Source of the DNA: Chrysomallon squamiferum
Taxonomy: Eukaryota; Mollusca; Gastropoda; Neomphalida; Peltospiridae
Assembly (NCBI GenBank): GCA_012295275.1
Contig: CM022668.1
Coordinates: 6,787,529 to 6,851,528, forward strand
DNA: 64,000 nt
Direction: 5' to 3'
The notes beneath the pieces were generated by a model. That model was given only the letters and a program-made list of their open reading frames with translations, was not told where the DNA came from and made no database searches. Shown piece after piece: positions 35,987-49,711 of this stretch. Positions within the stretch are counted from its first letter, which is position 1, and every line of letters begins with the position of its first letter. The position numbers and the translations under genes are program-made.

Positions 35987-37375
35987 CAGTGATTCCCAAC
36001 GTGAGGCCTACGCCCCACTGGGGGGCAAGATGAAAAATATAGTAATATCAACATTTTTTTTTATTTTATCCTATATGGGTAAAAATTATAAATTTATAGG
36101 GTAAAATTGTAATTACAGCCTAGCTGAGCACAACAGCTTGTGCAGTCTAGTCAAGTGTTCACCCACTAATGTTATTGTGCATCTGGCACCAGCTATATGC
36201 GTGGCTTCTGACTTGTTTAAGAAGGTGAGTTTTAGTCAGCTGCTCAACGCCCCCACTGAAGCTAAAAAAACAGAGGAAACTAACTACAACCAAACTAAAT
36301 GTGCACAATAAAGCATGGAATATACAAATTTTTCAATACAGTTGGACAAATCAACTGTAAGAGATAGTGAAGCTCTATTAATGGCCTATGTAAGATATGT
36401 TGATAATGGAGAATTTATTGAGGATATGCTATTTGCGAAGCATTAGAAACCACCACTATTGCAATTGATATATATAAGAAATTAAAAACATATTTAGATG
36501 ATAAGCAGATACCAATGGAGAACATTATATCTTGTGCTGCAGACGGTGCTCCAGTGATGATGGGCAAGAAAAATGGAGTTTTAAAATTACTGAAAGACGA
36601 CAATCACCAAATGTTGTTAGTGCATTGTGTTATTCATAGACAGAATTTAGTTTCCAAAAAAGTTTCCCCTGTTCTAAACGAGACACTGAATGCAGTTATA
36701 AAATGCGTCAGCACTATAAAAGCTAATGCCAAATGTGAGCGTCTTTTCAAACAATTTTGCAAGGATCAAAATGTAGACTATGTAAGATTATTACTTCATA
36801 CTGATGTAAGGTGGTTATCAAAGGGGAATTTTCAGAATTACAAAATGATGACTCGATTAAAGCCCTGTTCAAAATAAAAGGAACAATGTTGTGGCTCTGT
36901 GAAGAAACACAAGCTAAATATCCAAATACAAGCAGTTTGGCAAGAAAACTACTGTTACCATTCCCATCGTCATACTTAGTGGAATGTGGATTTAGTGGTG
37001 TGAATGACTTATTACTGAAGAAAAGAAACCGACTGAATATCACTAAACGAGGCGACTTGAGATTGGAATTAACAAAATTTCTGCCTCGGATAAAATCTCT
37101 TTGCAGTAGACATCAGGCTCAAGGGTCTCATTAATTGATTGTAATTGAATTTATTTAATCTGATGGTAGATATGTTATACACATTATAAAATGGATTTTA
37201 TTTGATTAAATTTGAAGTTAAACCCTTTAGTTTTATTTGAAAGATACAATTTTTTATGTTATACTTCTTCAAAACTGATATTGTTGTATCATACTAAACA
37301 ATTAACGGGTGGGGGGCATGAAGAAATTTGTGATAAAAAAGTGGGGCATGGTACTAAAATGGTTGGGAACCACTG
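35987..37375 (+). mobile_element. Defective hAT DNA transposon
   Basis: Left end CAGTGATTCCCAAC and right end GTTGGGAACCACTG are inverted copies with one mismatch. Flanks gtctagac (35979-35986) and acctagac (37376-37383) fit a decayed 8-bp target duplication, as hAT elements make. The 1389-bp body carries a broken transposase on the plus strand. It lies about 0.7 kb upstream of the SEM-D start, in opposite orientation. Confidence 0.9.
36315..37134 (+). pseudogene. hAT transposase remnant (ZBED5/SCAND3-like)
   Basis: Starts MEYTNFSIQLDKSTVRDSEA, containing the LDxST segment where hAT enzymes have their first catalytic Asp. After a stop and frameshift it reads CAADGAPVMMGKKNG and HCVIHRQNL, LLLHTDVRWLSKG, then a large internal deletion with frameshift near 36830. 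The C-terminal dimerisation part follows (FPSSYLVECGFSGVNDLLLK, then KRNRLNI). It encodes less than half of a normal transposase of this group and cannot be active. Confidence 0.85.
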
Positions 37376-37461
37376 ACCTAGACATTATAAAGCGTCAAAA
37401 TAAAAATGCACTCTCTTAAACCCTTCACGGTAAAGAAATACAGAACGAAAACGAAAACTGT

Positions 37462-37465
37462 ATTT

Positions 37466-37541
<76 letters not shown>
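37462..37541. repeat. (GATA)n microsatellite
   Basis: Pure GATA tract just right of the hAT element. Confidence 0.9.
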
Positions 37542-37686
37542 GGAGACAGACAGATAGATAGGCAGACAGAAAGGCAGAGAGACAGGCGTTCATTTCATAG
37601 TGAGAAATATGATTCGTTATTTAATTCACTGAAAACAATAATATTGTTCCAACACTTTATCACAACTGACAATAAGAGAGAGACAC

Positions 37687-37799
<113 letters not shown>

Positions 37800-37829
37800 C
37801 TTACATCAGGATGTATCCGAAGTGCGAAG

Positions 37830-37975
37830 ATTTATTATGAAGACAGCAAAATGGCCGCAGGAAGGATTCTTTTCTTAGTTCGTGTAGCAGTTATGAGCGT
37901 GTCGATACAATTGTCTGTGAAGTCTTGTCTGTTCACTAAACTAGAAATTATATTCTTCCACTGTTGGTTTGAGAA
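37830..37975 (-). pseudogene. Segment h3
   Basis: Minus-strand h copy: PTVEEYNF then TAG, later NCYTN and TAA at the conserved stop position. The GAT|GTAAGTAT donor is intact before the AG tract. Confidence 0.5.
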
Positions 37976-38281
37976 TATGAAAACAAGCATTATTTATATA
38001 CTTATACTCACATATGCTTGAATACATACACAGTAACTTAAACGTACTTACATGCATACAAATATACTGTTAAGCAAGATATATATAAAAATATAATAGT
38101 TAAATCACCTCGAGCCTAAAACAAAATGACCACGATCTTTGTACTGAAAATCTTTCACTGCCACAACTCTTGCCGGTTCAGCTGATAACGTGATAACATT
38201 AATGATTTTATTCTCGGGGATGGTCAAACAAAAATCTAGGGGTGCCTAATCCTGTCTCAACTTCTCGATATTTCGCTTAGT

Positions 38282-38730
38282 AGATCTTTACACACAGCCA
38301 CCCACACACAGAGACACACACACAAAAAACACACACAGACACACACAAAGACACACACACACAAACACACACACACACTCAAAATACACACACACACACT
38401 CAAAATACAAACACATTCACAATACACACACACAAACTCAAAATACACACACACATACTCAAAATACACACACACACTCAAAATACACACCCACACACAC
38501 TCAAAATACACACACATACTCAAAATACACACACATACTCAAAATACACACACACTCAAAATACACACCCACACACACTCAAAATACACACACACATACT
38601 CAAAATACACACACATACTCAAAATACACACACACACTCAAAATACACACACACACTCAAAATACACACACAACACTCAAAATACACACACACACACTCA
38701 AAATACACACACACACACAAACATACACAC
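38282..38730. repeat. CACACACTCAAAATA minisatellite
   Basis: About 450 bases of ACACACACTCAAAATACAC units of variable length (about 15-22 bases). Confidence 0.9.
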
Positions 38731-38734
38731 AAAT

Positions 38735-38784
38735 GCACACCCCAGTTCAGCCCTGATTTCTGAAAAGGTGTGTTTGACGTCTTG
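38735..38784 (-). pseudogene. Exon-like segment k3
   Basis: Minus strand behind CTGTTATCAG: QDVKHTFSEIRAELGCA, with a base change in phase relative to k1. Confidence 0.3.
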
Positions 38785-38869
38785 CTGATAACAGATTTAG
38801 TTTTCAGTTTTATCTCAAAGTCTAACATGTTTTGAAACACTCATCTCTTTACTGTAAACATATGTGAAA

Positions 38870-38916
38870 TTGATGACAGTATTAATAACAGTAACAACAA
38901 CAACATTATTATTATT

Positions 38917-38948
<32 letters not shown>

Positions 38949-39254
38949 TATCATTATTATTGGTGTTGTTGTATTGTTATTATTATTATTATTATTATTA
39001 TAGTTGTTGTTGTTGTTGCTGTTATTGTTATTGTTATTTTATTATTATTACTGATGATGATGATGACGGTAGTAACAATTAGTAATAAAACACAGACGGC
39101 TTTCTGAGAAGGGAGATAAATATAATGACTAAAACCGCACTGTTGTTGTACGTTACATCAGCAGTATTTTATAATGAACATATTAGTAGATTCTAAGTAA
39201 CGTACATATCTGTTATCTTTATTATTCTTATTATTCTTATTATTCTTATTATTC

Positions 39255-39285
<31 letters not shown>

Positions 39286-39335
39286 TACCAGTAGTAGTAG
39301 TAGTTGCTGTTGTTGTCGTTTTTAATTAAGATATT
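38870..39335. other. Simple-repeat zone of U unit
   Basis: ATC, TTA and TTG trinucleotide repeats and a TATTCT repeat (39225-39290). No gene seen. Confidence 0.7.
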
Positions 39336-39701
39336 ATTAGACAAGGAAACACAAATTGAAAAGAAATGAAGATTTATTAAATATTTTTATTTCTAATTCT
39401 GCATCAGTATTCTTGTACAGTTGTTTATTATATATCAAATATGAATATCTGTGTATTTGTTTTCCTCAGTCTAATTCACAGACAAACATACGCACATACG
39501 CAAAAACACGCTTCATTCAGAGAGATGGAGAGAGAGAAAGAGATGAACTAATTGAAAATGAGAAGAAAGAAAGAAGGAGGAAGAAACATATTTTAAAAGA
39601 GGAGAGTAAGAAAAATGAAAGAGAGAAGTATAGTGTCTAAGGACAATTTCTGAGAAAAATGTTCTTTGTTTTTGCTTTAATTCACCAGCTTGCTTGGGGG
39701 G

Positions 39702-39703
<2 letters not shown>

Positions 39704-39792
<89 letters not shown>
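39704..39792. repeat. (AG)n microsatellite
   Basis: Nearly pure AG preceded by a G9 run. Confidence 0.95.
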
Positions 39793-39794
<2 letters not shown>

Positions 39795-39859
39795 GAGTGA
39801 CTATTGAATCTATGATCTAATTCACATTTTGTATATGGTAAACTATTTTTACATACTTT

Positions 39860-40018
39860 TTACATGAAAGTGCGAAGGTGTGTTTTGAAGACACCAAAAT
39901 GGCCGCAGGAAGGATTCTTTTCGTAGTTTGTGTTGCAGTTATGAGCGTGTCGATACAATTGTCTCTGAAGTCTTGTCTGTTCTCTAAAATAGAAATTTAA
40001 TTCATCCACTGTTAGTTT
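39860..40018 (-). CDS. Segment h4, extended open frame
   Basis: Minus-strand h copy with the longest frame: LTVDELNFYFREQTRLQRQL, then HAHNCNTNYEKNPSCGHFGV and an end LRTFM and TAA. The conserved stop has become TAC. The usual TACAG acceptor is deleted and a downstream CTAACAG could serve. Probably a degenerate copy that drifted open. Confidence 0.35.
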   Translation of the reverse strand, partial: KLTVDELNFYFREQTRLQRQLYRHAHNCNTNYEKNPSCGHFGVFKTHLRTFM

Positions 40019-40639
40019 GAGAATAAGAACACAAACATTATTTATATATTTATACTCACATGTGCTTGAATACAAACACAATAACCTGAACGCACTTACA
40101 TGAATAGAGACATAATATTAAGCAAGAGATATGTAAAAACATAATTCTTACGATTTATCTTCTACTTGACACGATATTTGTACTGAAAACCTTTATTTGT
40201 TAGGAACTCATTCAGCTGATAACGTAATGTCGTTATAACATTAATAATCATTTTATTCTCGGGGATGGTCAACTAAAAATCTAGGGTACCTAATCCTTTT
40301 TACTTGAACATTCATTTTCTTCCTTCTAATGAAATTTATATCATCTTGAAATTCATATTCACCCCAGTAATGATGTTTTAGATACCTGTATCAAATTCTC
40401 TATATTTTCCTTGATAATACTTTAGCTGTGTCATAGATGTTTACATACACGCGCATACATAATATATACACACACATGCACATGTACATAAATATACACA
40501 CACATGCATACGCATGTACATATACATACAAATACACATGCATATACACACACATACGTACGTAAATACATACATACATAATTAAGTATATGGTTAAATA
40601 TACACGCACATACACACCCACACACAAACGCACACACAA

Positions 40640-40690
40640 ACTACACCCCATTTCAGTCACTGACTTCTGACAGGTGTGTCTGACTTCTTG
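40640..40690 (-). CDS. Exon-like segment k4
   Basis: Minus strand behind TCTCTTATCAG: QEVRHTCQKSVTEMGCS, then a CA/TG repeat. Lies about 0.67 kb upstream of h4, as k1 does of h1. Confidence 0.3.
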
Positions 40691-40819
40691 CTGATAAGAG
40701 ATTTAGTTTTCAATGATAAGTGTCTAATATCATTTGTTAGATATTACAGAAACACTAATGGCAATTGAAAAAATTTAAAGAAATTGTATTTACATTACTG
40801 TTAACTGCTAAAAGTATGT

Positions 40820-41010
40820 GAAACTGAAAATAATAATAACAATATTAATAATAACAACAGTAATTATTATTATCATTATTATTATTGTTGTTGTTGTAAT
40901 GATGATGATAATGACGGTCATTATGATGATGATAGTAAAACTAATGATGAAGAGGACGAAGAACATCATGATCATGATGAATATAACCACAACAACATCA
41001 CTACAGTAAC
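40820..41010. repeat. Mixed trinucleotide repeats
   Basis: AAT, ATT, TTG and GAT repeats; counterpart of 58075-58850. Confidence 0.8.
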
Positions 41011-41329
41011 AATTACAGAAATAATATATTTAAATGTGATAAACATAACGTATATAACGGTTTAATATATTAATATATTACAGAGATCAAAGTCAAGATA
41101 TTTAAATGTTATATAACGGCTTAATATATTAATGTATTACAGTGATCAAAGTCAAGATATTATTGTATTTTATCTCTGTGACAAATGCCTGGACTTCCCA
41201 TTTGTTATTATCTCGTAGATCTCTTGACCCACGGATAAATTAAAAATAACAGTGTGTATCTTCAGTGAAGATAACAAAGAAAATGTTAGATTAAATGTAA
41301 TGTGTTTAGTATTAACGATCGTATTAGAA

Positions 41330-42568
41330 TATGGCTCGTTTCTTGTCCAGGGATTGCGCCTGTAAATGGATCCGCTTTCTGTGTAATTAAGAAACTGTGA
41401 CGGCTCGTTATAACAGATACATATGCTTGCATATACTACAGGTATAAACTATACATAGCATAAAGTATCGACTATGAGCACGAAACAACACAAACTTACT
41501 ATTTCAAAGATAATTATTTATACTTATTATTTAGTGAAATACTACATAATTCTTAATTTGTTTTAATTTTCCCTAATATATATATATATATTTATACATG
41601 AAACTCTCCATGGAACATATACAGGTTACACCAAATTGATCAACAAATCAAACAGAGCATACAGAAAGAGGATAACCATTTATTCACTGCTTCCGACTTA
41701 AACAAAATAACGCAAAATATAGTTACCAACATAGATGCCTAATAATGGCCGCCAACTCCACAGTCCCTAGCGTTCCCTCAGTATGTTCTCTTTGTTCTCT
41801 TGTTGCGTTTTCTTTGTTTCCTTTTGTCTTTTACTTAAATAAAGTCAGCAGAGCGTACCTGACAAAAATTCCTTTTGTCTCTGGCTAATAACCGTTAATT
41901 TCTATGTGATTTCAGTAATTGGATTACTGTTAACTAACAGCACATATCCAATTAATACACACTATTAGGAACATTTGTAGAAATGAATGGGTAACATATT
42001 TACTTACTTTAATGATACATACAGATTAATTATGAGATGTTAAACTGTATTAAAGTAAGCTATTTAGATAAATAATCAATATTTTACCGGCATTTTCATA
42101 AACTGTTCCTTAATAGTACAACAATATAAAGTATTATAATAAGTAAAAACAAAAATAGCTACCAGTAGGTATAACCCAGGTTGCCATCCGTGGTTTGATA
42201 AGGAAGTTAGGACATATTTTCCAATTTAAAGAATCACAGAAAAGAGTACATTTAAATATCGCTGTTAAAACTTTCCACAGATTGACAGAGCCCTGCTTGA
42301 GACAAAAAACGGTTTACACACATACATACAAAAAAGTTGATCCATATCCATTAATGCATACATGCATACGCAGACACAGACAAATATATAGGCATGCATA
42401 GAGAGATACATACATCCATACATACATAGATATATACATAAATACACATAGAGATACCCATGCAAATGTAAACATACATACATATCTACATACGTACGTA
42501 CGTACACACATACAAACACAGATACATGCACACTAATCATCCCTTTCTCCATGCATCCATCTACACCC

Positions 42569-42618
<50 letters not shown>

Positions 42619-42660
42619 ATTGAAGTTTTTAAATGTATTGTAAATACTAAATGAGCAGAT
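41330..42660. other. Largely non-repetitive AT-rich DNA of unknown origin
   Basis: No counterpart in other U units. 41600-41930 is the most complex part (around CCAACTCCACAGTCCCTAGC), without a long frame. From 42330 it is CATA/CA repeats, (CA)n at about 42577-42612. Could be an old insertion; no terminal repeats or target duplication found. Confidence 0.4.
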
Positions 42661-42670
42661 ATATTTGTAG

Positions 42671-42710
42671 TTGAGGACAAAGTGAGTGACCCGTGTAAAA
42701 CTGTCGGCGT
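42671..42710 (+). pseudogene. SEM-E: fragment of EGF exon
   Basis: Behind TATTTGTAG: the start of SEM exon 5 (VEDKVSDPCKTVGV), then abrupt switch to intron 7-type sequence (AAATTAATCACACATAACCAGG). The EGF core and membrane exon are missing. Confidence 0.65.
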
Positions 42711-42841
42711 AATAATACAAATTAATCACACATAACCAGGCACATATATAAACAAGAATATAAAACAAAGCAAAATAAACAATCTTATAAAATAAAAGTA
42801 ACAATACTAAGAAAATTTAACAATAAAAACGCATTTATCTC

Positions 42842-43291
42842 TGGAAAGAGAGCTACGGAGGTCACGTGACTATCATGATTTGTTCGAGAAGGGAGATAAC
42901 TAGCTATAAGCGCCACAATTACAGAAGCGGCCGAGATTCCGTCAATGCAAGCAGTGCCGAGGCAGGTAAACGATTACACAAGGGACATAACTATGTCAGA
43001 GAAATGGAAAGCCATACTGGACGAATAACAGATCAATACTCCAGAGAAATGGAAGGCAAAGGGGGACGCTTGAGAGGTAATTACTCCATCGAAGGAGAAC
43101 GGAATTTGGGTTACGAAGGAGGATATGCCGGACATAAGCCCTCTGTTGAAAAGGACGGCCATTTTAAACTGGAAAATGAAAGGAATTGGCAGTCGAAAGA
43201 AAATCAGTCGGGCGCTACATTTCGTGCTCCTAACAGAGAAAATGAAGAAAGAACGTCACCAGTGTACCAGCATCGATTACCAGAAACTCGT
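42842..43291 (+). pseudogene. SEM-E exon 8 remnant
   Basis: Starts inside exon 8 (LERELRRSRDYHD), is frameshifted near 42880 with a TAG soon after, then is open and well conserved to YQHRLPETR|GTACGT. Includes a small insertion (SSAEAGKRLH) absent from other copies. No last exon follows. Confidence 0.7.
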
Positions 43292-43391
43292 GTACGTATT
43301 TTATATATTTTATTTATTTTTATTTATTATTATTATAATTTTGTATTTATTAATTTATGTTTTTGTTACAGTAATATCCTTCAAAATTAGT

Positions 43392-43432
<41 letters not shown>

Positions 43433-43693
43433 GTGTCTCTCATCTGGAAGTGAAGAAAAAAAAATTGACTGTAGTTTCATAATATATATTGTTTTATTGA
43501 CCAGTACTAGTAGTAGTTATAAAAGATTCATAGATATGTCTTTATTTATTTACTTAGATTTAAAGTCATAGATAGAAAATGCATTAATGAATGAATGTAT
43601 TTAATGACAAAAACAAAACAAAAAGCAAAGAAAAAACCCCATTTTCCATGTTTATGTATTTATACTACATACATATCTGTTACCTTTATTATT

Positions 43694-43764
<71 letters not shown>

Positions 43765-43816
43765 TATTGCTATGATTATTGTTATTGTTAATATTGTTAT
43801 TTTCACTGTCATGTTA

Positions 43817-43860
<44 letters not shown>

Positions 43861-43920
43861 TATGATGATAGTAATCATGCCAGTAGTAGTAGTACTAGTT
43901 TTTGTTGTTGTTGTTGTCGT
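43292..43920. other. Simple-repeat DNA after SEM-E
   Basis: (AT)n at about 43397-43430, (TTA)n at about 43685-43760 and 43820-43860. Confidence 0.8.
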
Positions 43921-44369
43921 TTTTAATTAAGATATTATTAGTGAAGGAAACACAAACTGAAAAGAAATGAAGATTTATAAAATATTTTTATTTCTACTGC
44001 TGTATTAGAGTATTTGTACGATTGTTTGTTATATATCAAATATGAATATCTGTGTACTTCTTGTCCTGAGTCTAGTTCACACACAAACTTACGCACAGAC
44101 GCACAAACAAGCTTCATTCAGAGAGAGGGAGATTAACTAATTGAAAATGAGAAGAAAGAAAGAAAGAATGAAAAAGATAGAAAGAAAGAAAAGAACGAAG
44201 GAGGAAGAAACATATTTTAAGAGAGGAGAGTAAAACTAATGAAAGCCAGAAGGATGGCGTCTTAGCGACAGATTTAATATTTAATATTTATCAGCTTGCT
44301 TGAGGAGAGAAAGAGAGAACATAATGACTATTGAATCTAATTCTCATTTCGTATATGGTGCACCATTTT

Positions 44370-44440
44370 TGTATAATATTTACGTGAAAGTGCGAAGGTC
44401 TATTATGAAGATACCAAAGTGGCAGCAGGAAGGATTCTAA
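44370..44440 (-). pseudogene. Segment h5, truncated
   Basis: Only the 3' part (AATCCTTCCTGCTGCCACTT and on) remains; the rest is replaced by AAT/AAC repeats. Confidence 0.45.
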
Positions 44441-44870
44441 TAATAATAATAATAACAATAATAATAATAACAACAACAACAACAACAAAAAGTTATAATA
44501 GTAATAATAGTAACAATAACAATAATAATAACACTAATAGCAGTAATAACAATAACTATAATAATAATAACAACAACAGTAATATTGATAATAATAACAA
44601 CATCAATAACACTAGTAATAATGATAATAATAACAATAATAATAATAATAGTAACAATAATAATAATAACAACAACAATAATAAGAACAACAATAATAAT
44701 AATAACAATAATAACATTTAAAACAAATCATAATGAAATGACTGTGATTATGACGATGGTGATTATGATGATGATAGGATTATGATGATGGTGATTATGA
44801 TAATGATGGTGATTATGATAATGACCGTGATTATGATGATGGTGATTAAGATCATGGTGATTATGATGAG
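44440..44870. repeat. AAT/AAC and GAT trinucleotide repeats
   Basis: About 280 bases of AAT/AAC repeat, then GATTATGATGATGGT repeats. Confidence 0.9.
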
Positions 44871-45387
44871 GAAAAGGACGAGGAAGATTATGATAATAAT
44901 GAAGATAACCACAACAACACAACTACACTAATACTTACACAAATAATATATTTTAATGTAATAAACATAACATATTACAGTGTAATGCATTAATAAATAT
45001 AACATACAAATATACTGTGTATTAAGAAATATTATATATATATATATAGACACGCATAAATACTCAGTATATACATATACATACGTATATATATAATACA
45101 CACTCACACAGTCACATACATACATACATACATACATACATACATACATACATACATGCAGTATGTACATTGTAGAGATCAAGACAAGATATTATTGTAT
45201 TTTATCTACGTGACAAATAGTTGGACTTTTCTTCTATTAATACCCTTGTAATCATTGTGTCAACTCGTTTATCTACTGACCTACTGATTAATTATCAAAA
45301 ACATTCTCAATGAAGATAACGAAGAAACTGTTAGCTTAAATGTAATATATTTAGCTTAACATGCATCAGAATATATGTGCGTGGGTA

Positions 45388-45442
<55 letters not shown>

Positions 45443-45931
45443 GATACATGAATATACACATTTACATAGACATATAAATGCAAACATACATGCATGCATG
45501 CATACATACATACATACATATATATACATCGTTTTCAATTACAGAATGTTGTTTCTTATTTCTACAGCTGTGTCAGTATATTTGTACAACTGTTATATAT
45601 CAAATGTGAATATCTGTGTTTGTTCTCATCACATCTAATTCACAAACATCGATACAGACGAACAAACACATTCAGAGAGATGGAGTGAGAGAGAGAGATC
45701 AACGAACTGAAAGAAAGAAAGAATGAAAGAAAGAAGGAAGGAAAGAATGAAATAAATAAAGAAAACATTATTTGACATCTACGACTAAAGGATATATAAT
45801 TGAATAATGTATATAGAAAGAGAGAAAGAATGAAAGAAAGAAAGAAAGAAAAGAAAAGAGATAACCCCTTAGCGACAGATTCTGAGAAAAAAATGTCTTT
45901 ATTTTTGCTTTAATATTTTTATCGCATGCTT

Positions 45932-45933
<2 letters not shown>

Positions 45934-46026
<93 letters not shown>
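45934..46026. repeat. (AG)n microsatellite
   Basis: Pure AG tract, unit 1. Confidence 0.95.
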
Positions 46027-46028
<2 letters not shown>

Positions 46029-46039
46029 CTTACATCAGG

Positions 46040-46195
46040 ATGTATCCCAAGTGCGAACATTTATTATGAAGACACCAAAATGGCCGCAAGAAGAATTCTG
46101 TTCTTAGATCGCGTAGCAGTTATGAGCATGTCGATACAATTGTCTGTGGTCTTGTCTATTCTCTAAAACAGAAATTTTATCCATCCACTGTTAGT
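46040..46195 (-). pseudogene. Segment h6
   Basis: Minus-strand h copy, LTVDG then out of frame; ends with TAA at the conserved site. GAT|GTAAGTAT donor intact. Confidence 0.45.
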
Positions 46196-46644
46196 TTGAG
46201 AATAAGAACACAAACATTATTTATATACTTATACTCACATACGCTCGAATACGTACACAGTAACTTAAACGTACTTACATGGATACAAATATACTGTTAA
46301 GCAAGATATATATAAAAATATAATACTTAAAAATCTCCTCGACCCTAGAACGAAACGACCACGATCTTTGTACTGAAAATCTTTTATTGGCCAAATATCC
46401 TCCCCTTCTCAGCTGATAAGATTAATAATTTTATTCTCGGGGATGGTCAAACAAAAATCTAGAGGTGTATAATCCTTTTTATTTTTGAACATTCATTTTC
46501 TTCCTTCTAATGAAATTCATATTCACCACATGATGTTCATTATACGTGTATAAAATAATATATTTCAATGTAAATAAACATAACATATTACAGTTTAATG
46601 TATTAATAAATATAACATATACATATACAGTGTATTAAGAAATA

Positions 46645-46677
<33 letters not shown>

Positions 46678-47556
46678 TAAATAATTAGTATATACATATA
46701 CATACATATATATAATATACACGCATGCACACACATCTATATACATACATATATACATACATGCATACATACATACATACATACATACATACATACATAC
46801 ATACATACATACCTGCAGTATGTACATTGTAAAGACCAAGACATTATTGTATTTTATCTACGTGACAAATACTTGGACTTTTCTTCTATTAATAACCTTG
46901 TAATCATTGTATCAACTCGTTTATCTACTGACCTAGTGATTAACTAACAAAAACATTCTGATTGAAGATAGCAAAGAAACTGTTAGCTTAAATGTAATAT
47001 ATTTAGCTTAACATGCATCAGAATATATGTGCGTGGGTATGTGTGTGTGTATGTATATATATATATATTAAAGATACATGAATATACACATTTACATAGA
47101 CATAGAAATGCAAACATACATGCATGCTTACATACATACATATATATATATACATCGTTTTCAATTACAGAATGTTGTTTCTTATTTCTACTGCTGTGTC
47201 AGTATATTTGTGCAACTGTTATATATCAAATGTGAATATCTGTGTTTGTTCTCCTCACCTCTAATTCACAAACATCGATACAGACGAACAAACACATTCA
47301 GAGAGATGGAGTGAGAGAGAGATCAACGAACTGAAAGAAAGAAAGAATGAAAGAAAGAAGGAAGGAAAGAATGAAATAAATAAAGAAAACATTATTTGAC
47401 ATCTACGACTAAAGGATATATAATTGAATAATGTATATAGAAAGAGAGAAAGAATGAAAGAAAGAAAGAAAAGAAAAGAAAAGGGATAACCTCTTAGCGA
47501 CAGATTCTGAGAAAAAAATGTTTTTATTTTTGCTTTAATATTTTTATCGCATGCTT

Positions 47557-47559
<3 letters not shown>

Positions 47560-47641
<82 letters not shown>
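47560..47641. repeat. (AG)n microsatellite
   Basis: Pure AG tract, unit 2. Confidence 0.95.
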
Positions 47642-47643
<2 letters not shown>

Positions 47644-47654
47644 CTTACATCAGG

Positions 47655-47815
47655 ATGTATCCCAAGTGCGAACATTTATTATGAAGACACCAAAATGGCC
47701 GCAAGAAGAATTCTGTTCTTAGATCGCGTAGCAGTTATGAGCATGTCGATACAATTGTCTGTGGTCTTGTCTATTCTCTAAAACAGAAATTTTATCCATC
47801 CACTGTTAGTTTGAG
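47655..47815 (-). pseudogene. Segment h7
   Basis: Same as h6, in the next tandem unit. Confidence 0.45.
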
Positions 47816-48622
47816 AATAAGAACACAAGCATTATTTATATACTTACACTCACATACGCTCGAATACGTACACAGTAACTTAAACGTACTTACATGGATA
47901 CAAATATGCTGTTAAGCAAGATATATATAAAAATATAATAGTTAAAAATCTCCTCGACCCTAGAACGAAACGACCACGATCTTTGTACTGAAAACCTTTT
48001 ATTGGCCAAATATCCTCCCCTTCTCAGCTGATAAGATTAATAATTTTATTCTCGGGGATGGTCAAACAAAAATCTGGAGGTGTATAATCCTTTTTATTTT
48101 TGAACATTCATTTTCTTCCTTCTAATGAAATTCATATTCACCACATGATGTTCATTATACGTGTATAAAATAATATATTTTAATGTAAATAAACATAACA
48201 TATTACAGTTTAATGTATTAATAAATATAACATATACATATACAGTGTATTAAGAAATAATATATATATATATATAGACACACACATAAATAATTAGTAT
48301 ATACATATACATACATATATATAATATACACGCATGCACACATATATATATATACATACATATATACATACATGCATATATACATACATACATACCTGCA
48401 GTATGTACATTGTAAAGACCAAGACATTATTGTATTTTATCTACGTGACAAATAGTTGGACTTTTCTTCTATTAATACCCTTGTAATCATTGTATCAGCT
48501 CGTTTATCTACTGACCTAGTGATTAACTAACAAAAACATCCTGATTGAAGATAGCAAAGAAACTGTTAGCTTAAATGTAATATATTTAGCTTAACATGCA
48601 TCAGAATATATGTGCGTGGGTA

Positions 48623-48653
<31 letters not shown>

Positions 48654-49141
48654 TAAAGATACATGAATATACACATTTACATAGACATAGAAATGCAAAT
48701 ATACATGCATGCATGCTTACATACATACATATATATACATCGTTTTCAATTACAGAATGTTGTTGCTTATTTCTACTGCTGTGTCAGTATATTTGTGCAA
48801 CTGTTATATATCAAATGTGAATATCTGTGTGTTTGTTCTCCTCATCTCTAATTCACAAACATCGATACAGACGCACAAACACATTCAGAGAGATGGAGTG
48901 AGAGAGAGATCAACGAACTGAAAGAAAGAAAGAATGAAAGAAAGAAGGAAGGAAAGAATGAAATAAATAAAGAAAACATTATTTGACATCTACGACTAAA
49001 GGATATATAATTGAATAATGTATATAGAAAGAGAGAAAGAATGAAAGAAAGAAAGAAAAGAAAAGAAAAGGGATAACCTCTTAGCGACAGATTCTGAAAA
49101 AAAAATGTCTTTTTGCTTTATAACTTATCACCATGCTTGAG

Positions 49142-49264
<123 letters not shown>

Positions 49265-49531
49265 ATACAACAATAAACATTATATGACATCAGCTTTATA
49301 CAAAAAGTACGTAACTTTTGATAATATATCTTTTGATTTATTAAACCTAATTCATTTACAAAGTAGAGAAACCATAACCACAGTATTTCTGTCGTTATAA
49401 TAATAATAAGTAATTGCAGCAACAGCAAAAGTAAAAGAACAAGGAAATGTAAATGTGTTTAATTTACAATAACTCTTCAGTTGACTTTCCACTGCAATTA
49501 CCGTGATTAGTAATATGAATATATATATATA

Positions 49532-49660
49532 CAGTGGTACCTTGACTTACTGGTTTAATTCGTTCCGTGAGAGAGCTCGTAATTCAATTTGCTCGTATAT
49601 CAAAACAATTTTCCCAAATGATATTAATTGAAATAGCAGTAATCAGTCCCAGCCCCCCAA
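49532..49660 (+). mobile_element. DNA-transposon end fragment
   Basis: Starts CAGTGGTACCTTGACTTAC after a TA, then TTTAATTCGTTCCGTGA and a degenerate inner duplication (GAGCTCGTAATTC / TTGCTCGTATATC). This form is typical of TA-inserting DNA transposon termini. The opposite end was not found. Confidence 0.5.
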
Positions 49661-49667
49661 AATCACC

Positions 49668-49670
<3 letters not shown>

Positions 49671-49710
<40 letters not shown>
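49671..49710. repeat. poly(T), 40 bases
   Basis: Uninterrupted T run. Confidence 0.95.
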
Positions 49711-49711
<1 letters not shown>

